Part shown: positions 39,060 to 47,875 of the stretch, in pieces
Layout of the letters: the number at the start of each line of letters is the position of its first letter
Position numbering within the stretch: position 1 is the first letter of the stretch
DNA from: an uncultured Paraprevotella sp.
GTDB lineage: Bacteria > Bacteroidota > Bacteroidia > Bacteroidales > Bacteroidaceae
Assembly: GCA_944320765.1 (NCBI GenBank)
Contig: CALUIS010000004.1
Location: forward strand, 93,143-157,142
Reading direction: 5' to 3'
DNA length: 64,000 nucleotides
Notes under the pieces: generated by a model
Databases searched by the model: none
The model's input: only the letters and a program-made list of their open reading frames with translations
Told to the model about the DNA's origin: nothing
Program-made: the position numbers and the translations under genes

Positions 39060-40700
39060 TTACTTCTTGCAGTTCCAGGGCTTGATCTGCTTGAAGAAGT
39101 CGTTGCCCTTGTTGTCCACGAGGATGAAGGCGGGGAAGTCTTCCACTTCGATTTTCCAGATGGCTTCCATGCCCAGCTCGGGATATTCCACGCATTCGAT
39201 GCTCTTGATGTTGTTCTGCGCCAGGATGGCCGCCGGCCCGCCGATGGAGCCGAGGTAGAAGCCGCCATGCTTCTTGCAGGCGTCGGTCACCACCTGGCTG
39301 CGGTTGCCCTTGGCCAGCATAATCATCGAGCCTCCGTGGCTCTGGAACAGGTCCACATACGGGTCCATGCGGTTGGCCGTGGTCGGGCCCATGGAGCCGC
39401 ACGCCATGCCTGCCGGAGTCTTGGCCGGGCCGGCATAGTAAATAGGATGGTCCTTGATGTATTGCGGCAGGTCTTCGCCACGGTCCAGACGCTCCTTCAA
39501 CTTGGCATGGGCGATGTCGCGGCCCACGATAATCGTGCCGTTCAGGGACAGGCGGGTCGCCACGGGATACTTGTCCAATTGGGCCAGAATCTCGCTCATC
39601 GGGCGGTTCAGGTCCACGCGTACCACCTCGCCTTCGCCGGCCTGGCGGAGTTCTTCCGGAATCAGCTCGCCCGGATTGCTGTCGAGCTTCTCAATCCAGA
39701 TGCCGTCCTTGTTGATCTTGCACTTGATGTTGCGGTCGGCCGAGCAGGACACGCCCAGGCCCACCGGGCAGGAGGCGCCGTGGCGCGGCAGGCGGATGAT
39801 GCGCACGTCGTGGGCGAAATATTTGCCGCCGAACTGCGCGCCGAGTCCGATCTTGTGCGCCTCTTCCAGCACCTGCTTCTCCAGTTCCACGTCGCGGAAC
39901 GCGCGTCCCGTGGCATCGCCCGTGGTGGGCAGGTTATCGTAGTAGTGGGTGGAGGCGAGTTTCACGGTCAGCAGATTCTTCTCTGCCGAGGTGCCGCCGA
40001 TGACGAAGGCGATGTGGTAGGGAGGGCAAGCCGCTGTGCCGAGGCTCTTCATCTTCTCGATCATGAACGGCACCAGCGTGGCGGGGTTCAGGATGGCCTT
40101 GGTCTCCTGATACAGGTAGGTCTTGTTGGCCGAGCCGCCGCCCTTGGTGACGCAGAGGAAGCGGTATTCCATGCCTTCGGTGGCCTCGATGTCAATCTGT
40201 GCGGGAAGGTTGCACTTGGTGTTCACCTCCTCGTACATGCTCAGCGGGGCGTTCTGGCTGTAGCGCAGGTTCTCTTCCGTGTAGGTCTTGTAGACTCCTT
40301 TCGAGAGGGCTTCCTCGTCGCAATAGCCGGTCCACACCTGCTGTCCCTTCTCGCCGTGGATGATGGCCGTGCCGGTATCCTGGCAGAAAGGCAGCACGCC
40401 CTTGCAGGCCACCTCGGCGTTGCGCAGGAACGTCAGGGCCACGTACTTGTCGTTGTCGCTGGCTTCGGGGTCGCTCAGGATCTTGGCCACCTGCTCGTTG
40501 TGCGAGCGGCGCAACATGAACGACACGTCGCGGAAGGCCGCGTTCGCCATTGCCGTCAAACCTTCGGGAGCCACCTTCAGGATGGGGTGTCCCTCAAACT
40601 CGCCGACCGACACATAATCCTTGGTCAGCAAATAATATTCAGTATCGTCCTTGCCCATCTGGAACATCGGTGCATACTTGAATTCAGGTGCATTTGCCAT
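39060..40700 (-). CDS. Class I (iron-sulfur) fumarate hydratase
   Basis: 546 residues, the length of class I fumarases that fuse both domains. Motifs include '[15 protein letters not shown]', '[13 protein letters not shown]' and '[29 protein letters not shown]'. The conserved cysteines should hold a 4Fe-4S cluster that binds fumarate, making the enzyme oxygen-sensitive, in keeping with an anaerobe that ferments through fumarate. A -7 box (TATCTTTG on the minus strand, 40747-40754) lies ~47 nt before the start. Confidence 0.95.
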   Translation of the reverse strand: MANAPEFKYAPMFQMGKDDTEYYLLTKDYVSVGEFEGHPILKVAPEGLTAMANAAFRDVSFMLRRSHNEQVAKILSDPEASDNDKYVALTFLRNAEVACKGVLPFCQDTGTAIIHGEKGQQVWTGYCDEEALSKGVYKTYTEENLRYSQNAPLSMYEEVNTKCNLPAQIDIEATEGMEYRFLCVTKGGGSANKTYLYQETKAILNPATLVPFMIEKMKSLGTAACPPYHIAFVIGGTSAEKNLLTVKLASTHYYDNLPTTGDATGRAFRDVELEKQVLEEAHKIGLGAQFGGKYFAHDVRIIRLPRHGASCPVGLGVSCSADRNIKCKINKDGIWIEKLDSNPGELIPEELRQAGEGEVVRVDLNRPMSEILAQLDKYPVATRLSLNGTIIVGRDIAHAKLKERLDRGEDLPQYIKDHPIYYAGPAKTPAGMACGSMGPTTANRMDPYVDLFQSHGGSMIMLAKGNRSQVVTDACKKHGGFYLGSIGGPAAILAQNNIKSIECVEYPELGMEAIWKIEVEDFPAFILVDNKGNDFFKQIKPWNCKK

Positions 40701-40746
40701 AATCGTTTTTGTTTAAATTGAGTATGATTCGTTTTCTGACATGTTG

Positions 40747-40754
40747 CAAAGATA
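40747..40754 (-). promoter_or_regulatory. -7 box of the fumarase gene
   Basis: TATCTTTG on the minus strand, matching TAnnTTTG; the -33 position falls in the end of hflX and is not clear. Confidence 0.5.
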
Positions 40755-40769
40755 GCGGTTTTTCCGTGT

Positions 40770-42029
40770 TCAAGCGTCTTCTTCCTCGTATTTCTCAAAG
40801 AGAAAGTCGTTGTAGGGGTATTTCTGCACGTGCAACTCGCGCACTTTGTCGTACAGTGTCTTTTTCAGTTCCTCTATGTGGATTTTCTGTCGGGCAGAGA
40901 TGAAGATGCAGTCCTCGTTGCGGCGGGCCATCCATGTCTTCATCAGGTCGTCCAGCGACATGTTCTCTTTCGTGGCCGGCGTGAGGTCGTCCTCGTCCTT
41001 CTCCACCCATTGGTAGGCGTCGATTTTGTTGAACACGATCATCGACGGCTTCCCGCCACATCCCAGGTCGGCCAGCGTCTTCTCCACCACCTGGATCTGT
41101 TCCTCGAAATCGGGATGGGCGATGTCCACCACATGGAGGAGCAGGTCGGCCTCGCGCACCTCGTCCAGCGTGCTTTTGAAGGAGTCCACCAGGTCGGTCG
41201 GCAGTTTGCGAATGAAACCTACCGTGTCGGACAGCAGGAAGGGCAGGTTGTCGATGATGACCTTGCGCACGGTGGTGTCCAGCGTGGCGAACAGCTTGTT
41301 CTCTGCGAACACCTCGCTCTTGGCCAGCAGGTTCATGAGCGTGCTTTTGCCCACGTTGGTGTAGCCCACCAGCGCCACGCGGATCATCCGCCCGCGGTTG
41401 CTCCGCTGGGTGGTCTTCTGCCGGTCGATTTCGGCCAGCCGCTGCTTGAGGAGCGACATGCGGTTGAGGATGATGCGGCGGTCCATCTCCAGCTGCGTCT
41501 CGCCGGGTCCGCGCAAGCCCACGGAGCCTTTTCCGCCGCCCGAGCCGGAGCCTCCGCCCTGTCGCTCCAGGTGGGTCCAGAGGCGTTGCAGGCGCGGCAG
41601 CATGTAGCGGTATTGCGCCAGCTCCACCTGCGTCTTGGCGTTGGCCGTCTGTGCCCGCATGGCGAAGATGTCCAGGATGAGCGACGTGCGGTCCAGTATC
41701 TTCACTTTCAGTTCCTTCTCGATGTTCCGCAACTGTTTGGCCGAAAGCTCGTCGTCGAAGATGACCATTCCGATTTCTCGCTCGGCCTCTTCCTCCGCCT
41801 CGATATAGGCCCGTATTTCTTCCAGTTTGCCTTTGCCCACATAGGTGACGGAGTTCGGGCCGTTCACTTTCTGTGTGAAGCGTTTTACCGTGACCGCTCC
41901 CGCCGTGTGGGCCAGGAACTCCAGCTCGTCCAGGTACTCGTTCGTCTTGCGCTCGCTTTGGGTCTGCGTGATGAGCCCCACCAAGACTGCCGTTTCGGCT
42001 TGTGCCTCAGAGATTACAAATTCTTTCAT
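40770..42029 (-). CDS. hflX: GTPase HflX
   Basis: 419 residues: N-terminal HflX domain with glycine-rich 'GGGSGSGGGKGSVGLRGPGE', then GTPase motifs 'GYTNVGKSTLMN' and 'DTVGFIRKLP', 'NKIDAY'. It binds the ribosome and rescues stalled subunits under stress. The frame extends upstream to 42125, but the ATG at 42029 gives the family N-terminus MKEFVISEAQAETAVLVG. Confidence 0.95.
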   Translation of the reverse strand: MKEFVISEAQAETAVLVGLITQTQSERKTNEYLDELEFLAHTAGAVTVKRFTQKVNGPNSVTYVGKGKLEEIRAYIEAEEEAEREIGMVIFDDELSAKQLRNIEKELKVKILDRTSLILDIFAMRAQTANAKTQVELAQYRYMLPRLQRLWTHLERQGGGSGSGGGKGSVGLRGPGETQLEMDRRIILNRMSLLKQRLAEIDRQKTTQRSNRGRMIRVALVGYTNVGKSTLMNLLAKSEVFAENKLFATLDTTVRKVIIDNLPFLLSDTVGFIRKLPTDLVDSFKSTLDEVREADLLLHVVDIAHPDFEEQIQVVEKTLADLGCGGKPSMIVFNKIDAYQWVEKDEDDLTPATKENMSLDDLMKTWMARRNEDCIFISARQKIHIEELKKTLYDKVRELHVQKYPYNDFLFEKYEEEDA

Positions 42030-42114
42030 TCGGAAAACTCGTTTTAAGCCAACAAAAATACACAAATCCGTGCGGGAAAGCAAGCAAATCTTTTCTGAAT
42101 TTGCGAGATTTACG

Positions 42115-42122
42115 TATATTTG
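42115..42122 (+). promoter_or_regulatory. -7 box upstream of the secreted protein
   Basis: TATATTTG, matching TAnnTTTG, about 70 nt before the start at 42191. No -33 TTTG at the ideal distance was seen. Confidence 0.4.
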
Positions 42123-42190
42123 CACAAGCGGCGGACGCGCCTTGCGTATGCTTCGGGCGCGTGCGGGCCGCGGACTTAAACTCGTGGCTT

Positions 42191-42859
42191 ATGAAAACAT
42201 GGATGTTGTCTTTTCTTCTCTCCCTGTCTTTCGTCCCCATGGCGCGGGGGCAGCAGGCCCCGGTGGACGAGCGTACCGCCATCCCATACGAATATCCGGC
42301 TTTCAGGGACGCGACGGTGACGATGATGTTCGGTAGCCGGAAGCAGGTGAAGGGGAACGTGTATCTGGACGGCAGCCGTTTCTATTTCATGCAGGACGGC
42401 AAGGCGATAGAGGCCAATCTGGGCAATGTGCGCCGCGTGCAGTTCGGCGACAGCCTGTACGTGCCGGTGAACGCCACCACGGTGGGCTACGTCGTGGCGC
42501 AGGACAGCGGCAAGATGCTGGTGTGCGTCCGCACGATAGACAAATACAAGATGAAAGGCAGGAAGGACGGCTTCGGCGGGCGCGACCAGAGCGGGGAGGG
42601 GCTGGCTTTCGCCACGTTGGACGGCTTCGGGGGCGTGCTGGAGCTGGACAACCGCGAGGCGATGGAGCGGGCGAAGAGATTCCCCGTGCAGCGGGAATAC
42701 CTGTTCCGAATTGACGGGCAGTGGGTGCCGGCCAAGGAGGGTACGGTCATGGGGCGGTACGACCGTGCCAAGCGGCTCATGCTCCGCGGCATGACGGAAA
42801 ACCGCTATTGGAGCTGGACGGACGAAAAGTCGCTGGTGCAGCTGCTGCCGTTGCTGTGA
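42191..42859 (+). CDS. Secreted protein of unknown function
   Basis: 222 residues with a signal peptide (MKTWMLSFLLSLSFVPMARG). The mature part, PYEYPAFRDATVTMMFGSRKQVKGNVYLDGSRFYFMQDGKAIE, looks like a beta-rich domain. I do not recognise a family. The upstream part of the open frame (from 42002) has no signal peptide and crosses the hflX promoter region, so it is left out. Confidence 0.65.
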   Translation: MKTWMLSFLLSLSFVPMARGQQAPVDERTAIPYEYPAFRDATVTMMFGSRKQVKGNVYLDGSRFYFMQDGKAIEANLGNVRRVQFGDSLYVPVNATTVGYVVAQDSGKMLVCVRTIDKYKMKGRKDGFGGRDQSGEGLAFATLDGFGGVLELDNREAMERAKRFPVQREYLFRIDGQWVPAKEGTVMGRYDRAKRLMLRGMTENRYWSWTDEKSLVQLLPLL

Positions 42860-42870
42860 GGCACAAAAAA

Positions 42871-42890
42871 AAGAGGGCCGCGGCCCTCTT
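42871..42890. terminator. Bidirectional terminator
   Basis: AAGAGGGCCGCGGCCCTCTT is fully self-complementary, with an A-run before and a T-rich tract after, between convergent genes. Confidence 0.85.
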
Positions 42891-42909
42891 TCCTCTATTC
42901 CTTTGATGG

Positions 42910-43764
42910 TTATCTTACCTGCACCACCAGGTATTTGCTGACGCTCCAGAACGCGTCGGGGTTCGTGATTTGCAGCACGTATTGTCCCTTGTTGTCCTTC
43001 TCCAGCCTGTAGGAGCCGGCAGGGTGGTTGGTCAGCAGCTTGGCGCTCTTGGAGTACAGCTTGATTTCCTTGTCGTAGCGGATGTCCACTTTCGTGAAGT
43101 AGTCCTTGTTGAAGTCGCCGCTTTGCAGCACGTCGCCCTTCTGCAGGATTTTCTGCTCCTTCAGTTCGGACTTCGTGCCGAACACGTACCATGCCGTGTG
43201 GATCTGCTTGTCCTGCTCGGCCACGGTCTGGCTCTTGGCCTTGTTCTCCTCGGAAAGCGCGTTCACGTTTTCGTTGAGGGTCGTGATGGCCTCTCCTTGT
43301 TGGGCGATGAGGATGTCCTTCTCGGCCAGGCGGGCTTCCAGCTCCTGCACCTTTATCTTCTGTGCGTCCAGTTGTGCGGAGAGGTCGTCCACCATCTTCT
43401 TCAGTTTCTCGCTGCCCACGGTACTGGCGCGCAGCTTCTCCTGCAGCTGCTTGATTTTCTCGCGGTTCTGTGCCATCGCGTCCTGGATGTACTGCATGTT
43501 TTCGCGGATGGTCTCTTTGGAGGATTCCGACTCCACGTCCCCGTCGTTTACCGTGATGCGGCCCTCCGCTTCGTTGATGCGGCGGAATCCTTCCTGAATC
43601 TCGCCGATCGTGCCCATGATCTCGTCCAATTCGGCATCCTTGTCGTTGATGACCTGCATCAGGGAGTCGCGCTCTTCGGCAAAGGCCTGTTCTTTCTTCT
43701 CCGCCCCGTTGTTGCACGCTGTCAGGACAGCCGCACACATTGCAAATAAAAATACCTTTTTCAT
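42910..43764 (-). CDS. Coiled-coil lipoprotein
   Basis: 284 residues with a lipoprotein signal (MKKVFLFAMCAAVLTAC). Residues ~25-190 form a long coiled coil ('EKIKQLQEKLRAS', 'LAEKDILIAQQGEAITTLNENV'), and the last ~90 residues form a beta-rich end (YDKEIKLYSKSAKLLTNHPAGSYRL...). The frame extends upstream into rsmI but those residues are not signal-like. It is 10 nt after rsmI on the same strand. Function unknown; the layout resembles envelope-associated lipoproteins of Bacteroidales. Confidence 0.75.
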   Translation of the reverse strand: MKKVFLFAMCAAVLTACNNGAEKKEQAFAEERDSLMQVINDKDAELDEIMGTIGEIQEGFRRINEAEGRITVNDGDVESESSKETIRENMQYIQDAMAQNREKIKQLQEKLRASTVGSEKLKKMVDDLSAQLDAQKIKVQELEARLAEKDILIAQQGEAITTLNENVNALSEENKAKSQTVAEQDKQIHTAWYVFGTKSELKEQKILQKGDVLQSGDFNKDYFTKVDIRYDKEIKLYSKSAKLLTNHPAGSYRLEKDNKGQYVLQITNPDAFWSVSKYLVVQVR

Positions 43765-43774
43765 ACTTCTTCTA

Positions 43775-44485
43775 TTATTCTTTGTTTCTTGTCTTTTCCT
43801 TTTTCCCTTTCTCTTCCTCGGCCCCGGCCACCACGATGACGAATTCCCCGCGCGGCTCCGTCTCCGTGAAGTGGGCCAGCGCCTCCTCCATCGTCCCGCG
43901 CACGCTTTCCTCATGCACCTTGGAAATCTCGCGGCACACGGCTACCCGGCGGTCCGCCCCGAAGACTTCCACGAACTGTGCCAGCGTCTTGACCACGCGG
44001 TGGGGAGACTCGTAGAAGACGAGGGTCCTGGTCTCGGAAGCCAGCGCGGCCAGCCGGGTGGCCCGCCCTTTCTTGACGGGGAGGAAGCCTTCGAAACAGA
44101 AGCGGTCGCACGGAAGGCCTGAGGCTACGAGGGCGGGCACGAAAGCAGTGGCGCCCGGCAGGCAGATGACTTCCGCGCCTGCCTTGACGGCTTCGCGGGC
44201 CACCAGAAATCCCGGGTCGGAAATGCCGGGCGTGCCGGCATCGGACACCACGGCCACCGTCTCTCCGGCGGCGAGCCGGGCGATGACGTTGTTTACCGTC
44301 TGGTGCTCGTTGAACTTGTGGTAGGACAGCATGGCATTCTTAATCTCAAAATGTTTCAAGAGGACCCCCGTCGTGCGGGTGTCTTCGGCTAAAATCAAAT
44401 CGGCTTCCTTCAGAATGCGCAAGGCCCGAAAGGTGATATCTTCCAAGTTGCCCACAGGGGTGGGTACCAGATACAAGATTCCCAT
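43775..44485 (-). CDS. rsmI: 16S rRNA (cytidine(1402)-2'-O)-methyltransferase
   Basis: 236 residues starting MGILYLVPTPVGNLEDITFRAL, the family signature, with 'AEDTRTTGVLLKHF' and 'VSDAGTPGISDPG' (SAM-binding). It methylates C1402 of 16S rRNA. A -7 box (TACTTTTG on the minus strand, 44506-44513) precedes it, which places the start at 44485 rather than 44518. Confidence 0.95.
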   Translation of the reverse strand: MGILYLVPTPVGNLEDITFRALRILKEADLILAEDTRTTGVLLKHFEIKNAMLSYHKFNEHQTVNNVIARLAAGETVAVVSDAGTPGISDPGFLVAREAVKAGAEVICLPGATAFVPALVASGLPCDRFCFEGFLPVKKGRATRLAALASETRTLVFYESPHRVVKTLAQFVEVFGADRRVAVCREISKVHEESVRGTMEEALAHFTETEPRGEFVIVVAGAEEEKGKKEKTRNKE

Positions 44486-44609
44486 AAATCTGCTGTCAAT
44501 ACGGACAAAAGTAAGCATAAAACGTTATCCGTTGCGCGATGGCGGGCATTATTTAACAGAAGTTTGCGAAATTGTTTCTTTTTTCATCCTCTTATCCGCT
44601 CTTAATATG

Positions 44610-44617
44610 TATTTTTG
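44610..44617 (+). promoter_or_regulatory. -7 box of tdk
   Basis: TATTTTTG, matching TAnnTTTG, 35 nt before the tdk start. Confidence 0.5.
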
Positions 44618-44651
44618 CGGTGAGATAAAGTAAAACCAAAAAGATACGCAC

Positions 44652-45254
44652 ATGAGTCCGATAACCGAAGGGAACGGGGAGATGGTGCGCCGCGGGCGGA
44701 TTGAGGTCATCTGCGGCTCCATGTTCTCCGGCAAGACGGAAGAACTGATCCGGCGGCTGAAACGTGCCGAGTTCGCCCGGCAGAGCGTGGAAATTTTCAA
44801 ACCCTCTATCGACACGCGGTATGCCGAGGCGGATGTCGTGTCCCATGAGGGCAACTCGATACATTCCACTCCGGTGGATTCCTCGACCAGCATCTTGTTG
44901 CTCGGGGCAGACACGGACGTGGTGGGCATCGACGAGGCCCAGTTCTTTGATGACAACCTGGTCCGGGTGTGCAACGAGCTGGCCAACCAGGGGACGCGTG
45001 TCATCGTGGCCGGGCTGGACTTGGACTTCAAGGGGGTGCCTTTCGGCCCCATGCCGGGGTTGTGTGCCGTGGCGGACGAAGTGACCAAGGTCCATGCCAT
45101 CTGTGTGCGTTGCGGGGCGTTGGCTTACGTGTCCCACCGCATCGTGGACAACGAGAAACAGGTCCTGCTGGGCGAGCGGACGGTCTATGAGCCGCTTTGC
45201 CGCTCTTGTTACCAGAAGGCTCTGGAGAAGGATAAGAACCAGCATTCCCATTAA
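44652..45254 (+). CDS. tdk: Thymidine kinase
   Basis: 200 residues of the type II (TK1-like) class: P-loop '[15 protein letters not shown]', DEAQFF, the lasso region '[12 protein letters not shown]' and zinc cysteines 'CVRCGALA' and 'CRSCYQ'. It salvages thymidine to dTMP. It is 12 nt before the AI-2E permease gene, though the two have no known link. Confidence 0.96.
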   Translation: MSPITEGNGEMVRRGRIEVICGSMFSGKTEELIRRLKRAEFARQSVEIFKPSIDTRYAEADVVSHEGNSIHSTPVDSSTSILLLGADTDVVGIDEAQFFDDNLVRVCNELANQGTRVIVAGLDLDFKGVPFGPMPGLCAVADEVTKVHAICVRCGALAYVSHRIVDNEKQVLLGERTVYEPLCRSCYQKALEKDKNQHSH

Positions 45255-45266
45255 ACGCCTGCCCTT

Positions 45267-46523
45267 ATGTTTGAAAAAGAAATCACTTTTGACCGGTTCA
45301 TCCGCGGCCTGATGGTCGTGGCGGGGTTGGCTTTCGCCATCTATATCCTCAACCTGCTCAGTGCGGTGCTGCTGCCTTTCTTCGTGGCTTGGTTCCTGGC
45401 CTACATGATTTACCCCACGGTGAAGTTCTTCCAGTACAAGCTCCGCTTGCGAAACCGGATCTTGTGCATTATCCTGACGCTGCTGCTCATCCTGGCGGGC
45501 ATCGTCGGTTTCTTCTATCTGATCATACCGCCGGCGGTGGACGAGTTCGTGCGTTTCCGCACGGTGATTGACGACCTGATACGGGTGATGGGCAATTCCG
45601 AGCTGGCGCACAGCGTGGAATCGTTCCTGACCCAGAATTTCGACCAGAACGTCGTCGTGCAGCTCATCCGGGAGAACAACGTGATGGAGGCGGTCAAGGT
45701 GGCCATCAACCAGTTGTGGAACCTGCTCTCGCAGACATTTGACCTTATCCTCACTTTGGTGGGAGTCTGCATGATGTTCCTCTATTTGTTCTTTATCCTT
45801 AAGGACTATGAGAAGATTTCGGAAGGGTGGCTCAAGCTGGTCCCCAAGCGAAGCCGCCGCTTTGCCGCCTCGCTGGCCAGCGACGTGCAGAACGGGATGG
45901 ACTCTTATTTCCGGGGGCAGGCCTTGGTGGCTTTCATCGTCGGCGTCCTGTTCAGCATCGGTTTCCTGATTATCGACTTTCCGTTGGCCATAGCCTTGGG
46001 CATGTTCATCGGGGTGTTGAACCTGATTCCCTATATGCAGGTGATTGGTGTCGTCCCTACCGTGCTTTTCGCTTTGCTGAAAGCCAATGAGACGGGCGAG
46101 AGCTTCTGGCTCATTATTTTGGGCGCGGGTATAGTGTTCATCGTGGTGCAAGGCATCGAGGACGCGTTCCTCGTGCCTAAGATCATGGGCAAGATGATGG
46201 GGCTGAACCCGGCTGTCATCCTGTTGGCCCTTTCTGTCTGGGGGGCGTTGCTGGGATTTATCGGCTTGATTGTCGCCTTGCCGCTCACCACGTTGCTGCT
46301 TTCCTATTACCGTCGTTTCATTGAACGCGACGAACGGCGGGTAACGGTCATGGAGAACCGTATGCGCAGGCATCTAAAGAAAAGGCCCATGGAAGAGGGG
46401 ACGGGGGCCGGAAGTCCGCAGCCGGCAGCTGGGGGGCTGCCTGTTCCATCTGGTGGCGGTTCGGGGCAGGACGCGGCTTGCCCTTTGCCTGGCTCCCTTC
46501 CGGAAGCGCAAAAGCATACTTGA
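45267..46523 (+). CDS. AI-2E family transporter / permease
   Basis: 418 residues with about eight membrane helices and the family segment 'LPLTTLLLSYYRRF' near the end of the core (~residue 350). Preceding helices include 'GILNLIPYMQVIG'-like GVLNLIPYMQ. Members export or exchange small molecules or ions; the substrate cannot be told. The C-terminal ~55 residues are a low-complexity G/P/S tail that is probably disordered. Confidence 0.85.
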   Translation: MFEKEITFDRFIRGLMVVAGLAFAIYILNLLSAVLLPFFVAWFLAYMIYPTVKFFQYKLRLRNRILCIILTLLLILAGIVGFFYLIIPPAVDEFVRFRTVIDDLIRVMGNSELAHSVESFLTQNFDQNVVVQLIRENNVMEAVKVAINQLWNLLSQTFDLILTLVGVCMMFLYLFFILKDYEKISEGWLKLVPKRSRRFAASLASDVQNGMDSYFRGQALVAFIVGVLFSIGFLIIDFPLAIALGMFIGVLNLIPYMQVIGVVPTVLFALLKANETGESFWLIILGAGIVFIVVQGIEDAFLVPKIMGKMMGLNPAVILLALSVWGALLGFIGLIVALPLTTLLLSYYRRFIERDERRVTVMENRMRRHLKKRPMEEGTGAGSPQPAAGGLPVPSGGGSGQDAACPLPGSLPEAQKHT

Positions 46524-46587
46524 GCGAGGCGTTTTGACGGAAACCGGTGGGAAAATACCGCGGCCCGGAAAAAAACGGCCAAACAAT

Positions 46588-46618
46588 TTTGCCGTTTCCG
46601 TAAAAAGCCGTACCTTTG
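46588..46618 (+). promoter_or_regulatory. Promoter of tRNA-Lys
   Basis: TTTG (46588-46591) and TACCTTTG (46611-46618), 19 nt apart, exact consensus. Confidence 0.85.
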
Positions 46619-46650
46619 CACTCGCAATCAGAAATGATGCGTTCGAGGTC

Positions 46651-46723
46651 GATTCGTTAGCTCAGCTGGTAGAGCACAACACTTTTAATGTTGGGGTCTT
46701 GGGTTCGAGCCCCAAACGAATCA
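46651..46723 (+). tRNA. tRNA-Lys (TTT)
   Basis: Full cloverleaf: acceptor GATTCGT / ACGAATC, D-loop AGCTCAGCTGGTAGAGC, anticodon loop ACTTTTAAT (anticodon TTT), T-loop GGTTCGAGCC. CCA is not encoded. It has its own promoter upstream and a hairpin downstream. Confidence 0.97.
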
Positions 46724-46734
46724 CAAGGAAGCCA

Positions 46735-46762
46735 AGCGGTTATCTCAAAAAAGATAGCCGCT
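46735..46762 (+). terminator. Terminator after tRNA-Lys
   Basis: AGCGGTTATCT (46735-46745) pairs with AGATAGCCGCT (46752-46762) over 11 bp with one mismatch; a T-rich tract follows. Confidence 0.7.
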
Positions 46763-46805
46763 TATCTCCTTTTCTATGTCCGGCGCGTGATTTGTTGCCA
46801 TTTCC

Positions 46806-46836
46806 TTTGTTGTTTGAAGATTAATCCGTATATTTG
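46806..46836 (+). promoter_or_regulatory. Promoter of the 6S-like RNA candidate
   Basis: TTTG (46806-46809) and TATATTTG (46829-46836), 19 nt apart, with no protein start downstream. Confidence 0.8.
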
Positions 46837-46840
46837 CAAT

Positions 46841-47010
46841 GGTTCAGTCCCGCAAGGGTGTGGACCCCCTTCCGGCAGATTTGGCTCACGTCAGGTCTGC
46901 CGGTCGTATTTTGAATCCATCCTTCAAGACATCCTCGCGGGACACCGTTATTTGGGGAGTGAATCTAAATAGAGTGGGGAAAGAAATTTGCGCCGTCTGA
47001 TTAGACGGCG
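46841..47010 (+). ncRNA. Candidate structured RNA with 6S-like architecture
   Basis: The region after the promoter has no credible ORF. It folds as a long rod. The closing stem is GTCCCGC (46847-46853) with GCGGGAC (46937-46943), then AGGGTG (46855-46860) with CATCCT (46930-46935). A large asymmetric bubble follows, then a tip stem CCGGCAGA (46872-46879) with TCTGCCGG (46896-46903). Closing stem, bubble and tip stem is the plan of 6S RNA, the regulator of RNA polymerase. A hairpin at 46991-47010 can end the transcript. The identity is inferred from shape only. Confidence 0.5.
46991..47010. terminator. Terminator between the 6S-like RNA and tRNA-Leu
   Basis: CGCCGTCT (46991-46998), GATT, AGACGGCG (47003-47010); perfect stem, with T-rich flanks on both sides, so it may serve both strands. 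Confidence 0.8.
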
Positions 47011-47022
47011 ACGACAATTTTG

Positions 47023-47108
47023 TACTCGAAGCGGGACTTGAACCCGCACAGCCATCACTGGCCAAGGGATTTTAAGTCCCTCGTGTCTACCGATTCCACC
47101 ATTCGAGC
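47023..47108 (-). tRNA. tRNA-Leu (TAA)
   Basis: 86 nt on the minus strand: acceptor GCTCGAA / TTCGAGT, anticodon loop ACTTAAAAT (anticodon TAA), a long variable arm, and GGTTCAAGTCC in the T-arm. It is 8 nt downstream of tRNA-Gly on the same transcript. Confidence 0.96.
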
Positions 47109-47116
47109 AACCTTGG

Positions 47117-47189
<73 letters not shown>

Positions 47190-47210
47190 AAAAATGTTGC
47201 GATATGGCTG

Positions 47211-47242
47211 CAAAGATAGCGCATTTCTGGGTTTGTGCCAAA
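47211..47242 (-). promoter_or_regulatory. Promoter of the tRNA-Gly/tRNA-Leu transcript
   Basis: On the minus strand TTTG (47239-47242) and TATCTTTG (47211-47218) are 20 nt apart. Confidence 0.8.
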
Positions 47243-47257
47243 TTTTTTGTTTTCTTT

Positions 47258-47809
47258 TTATCGGTTGTTGATGACCACGGCGTTGCCTGAATAGGTGATG
47301 CGGTAGCGGAACAAGCTGATACCTGCTTCGCCCGTGCTGATTTGCCCTTGGCTGTTCAGGTTGTAGGTGCGGTGGCAGTCATCGCAGGCGGCATATCCGC
47401 CGGTTTTCAGTTGGAGGGCGCGCGAGATGTTATAGCTGGAATAGCAGTTGGGGCAGGCCAGGTCGAAACAGACGGGCATGGATACGCTGCTGCCCAGTTC
47501 GGGGATGTTGGGAAGGCCTACGATGAAGCCGGCGATGCCCATCTGTAGTGAGGCGTTGCCCGCAATGGCTGTGGCGTTGACCGGCGTGGTATTTCCCGTT
47601 TCGTCTGTAAAGAGGAACCGGTTGCGGTCGTAACGGATGGTGGTGTAGATGCCTAAGTTGTTCAGCGCGGCGTTGAGCGGCGGGACCGTTGTAACGTTCT
47701 TGCAGGCAAAATAGGCCGGATAGTTGGAATAAGTGCTTTGCACGTCCTCCTTGCAGGCGGCGAGGCACAGCGGCAGGCTTAAAAGCAAAAAACTCCGTAT
47801 TCTTTTCAT
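47258..47809 (-). CDS. Lipoprotein with two CxxC pairs
   Basis: 183 residues with a lipoprotein signal (FLLLSLPLCLAAC). Two cysteine pairs, CPNC in 'FDLACPNCYSSY' and CDDC in 'GYAACDDCHRTY', suggest a small metal-binding (zinc-ribbon or Rieske-like) site. The codons MKRIRSFL form the 3' arm and loop of a hairpin that also looks like the argH terminator (47787-47831). I do not recognise the family. Confidence 0.75.
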   Translation of the reverse strand: MKRIRSFLLLSLPLCLAACKEDVQSTYSNYPAYFACKNVTTVPPLNAALNNLGIYTTIRYDRNRFLFTDETGNTTPVNATAIAGNASLQMGIAGFIVGLPNIPELGSSVSMPVCFDLACPNCYSSYNISRALQLKTGGYAACDDCHRTYNLNSQGQISTGEAGISLFRYRITYSGNAVVINNR

Positions 47810-47831
47810 ATATAGAATAACGGAGTTTTTT
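47787..47831 (-). terminator. Hairpin covering the lipoprotein start codon; argH terminator-like
   Basis: Arms 47787-47802 and 47815-47831 are complementary with one bulged base; the start codon (47807-47809) lies in the loop. On the minus strand the stem ends in a run of six T, as in an intrinsic terminator. Confidence 0.75.
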
Positions 47832-47875
47832 GTGTTTTATTTTGTGGGGCTTGTGCTTTTGTTTTTTTCGGCGGG

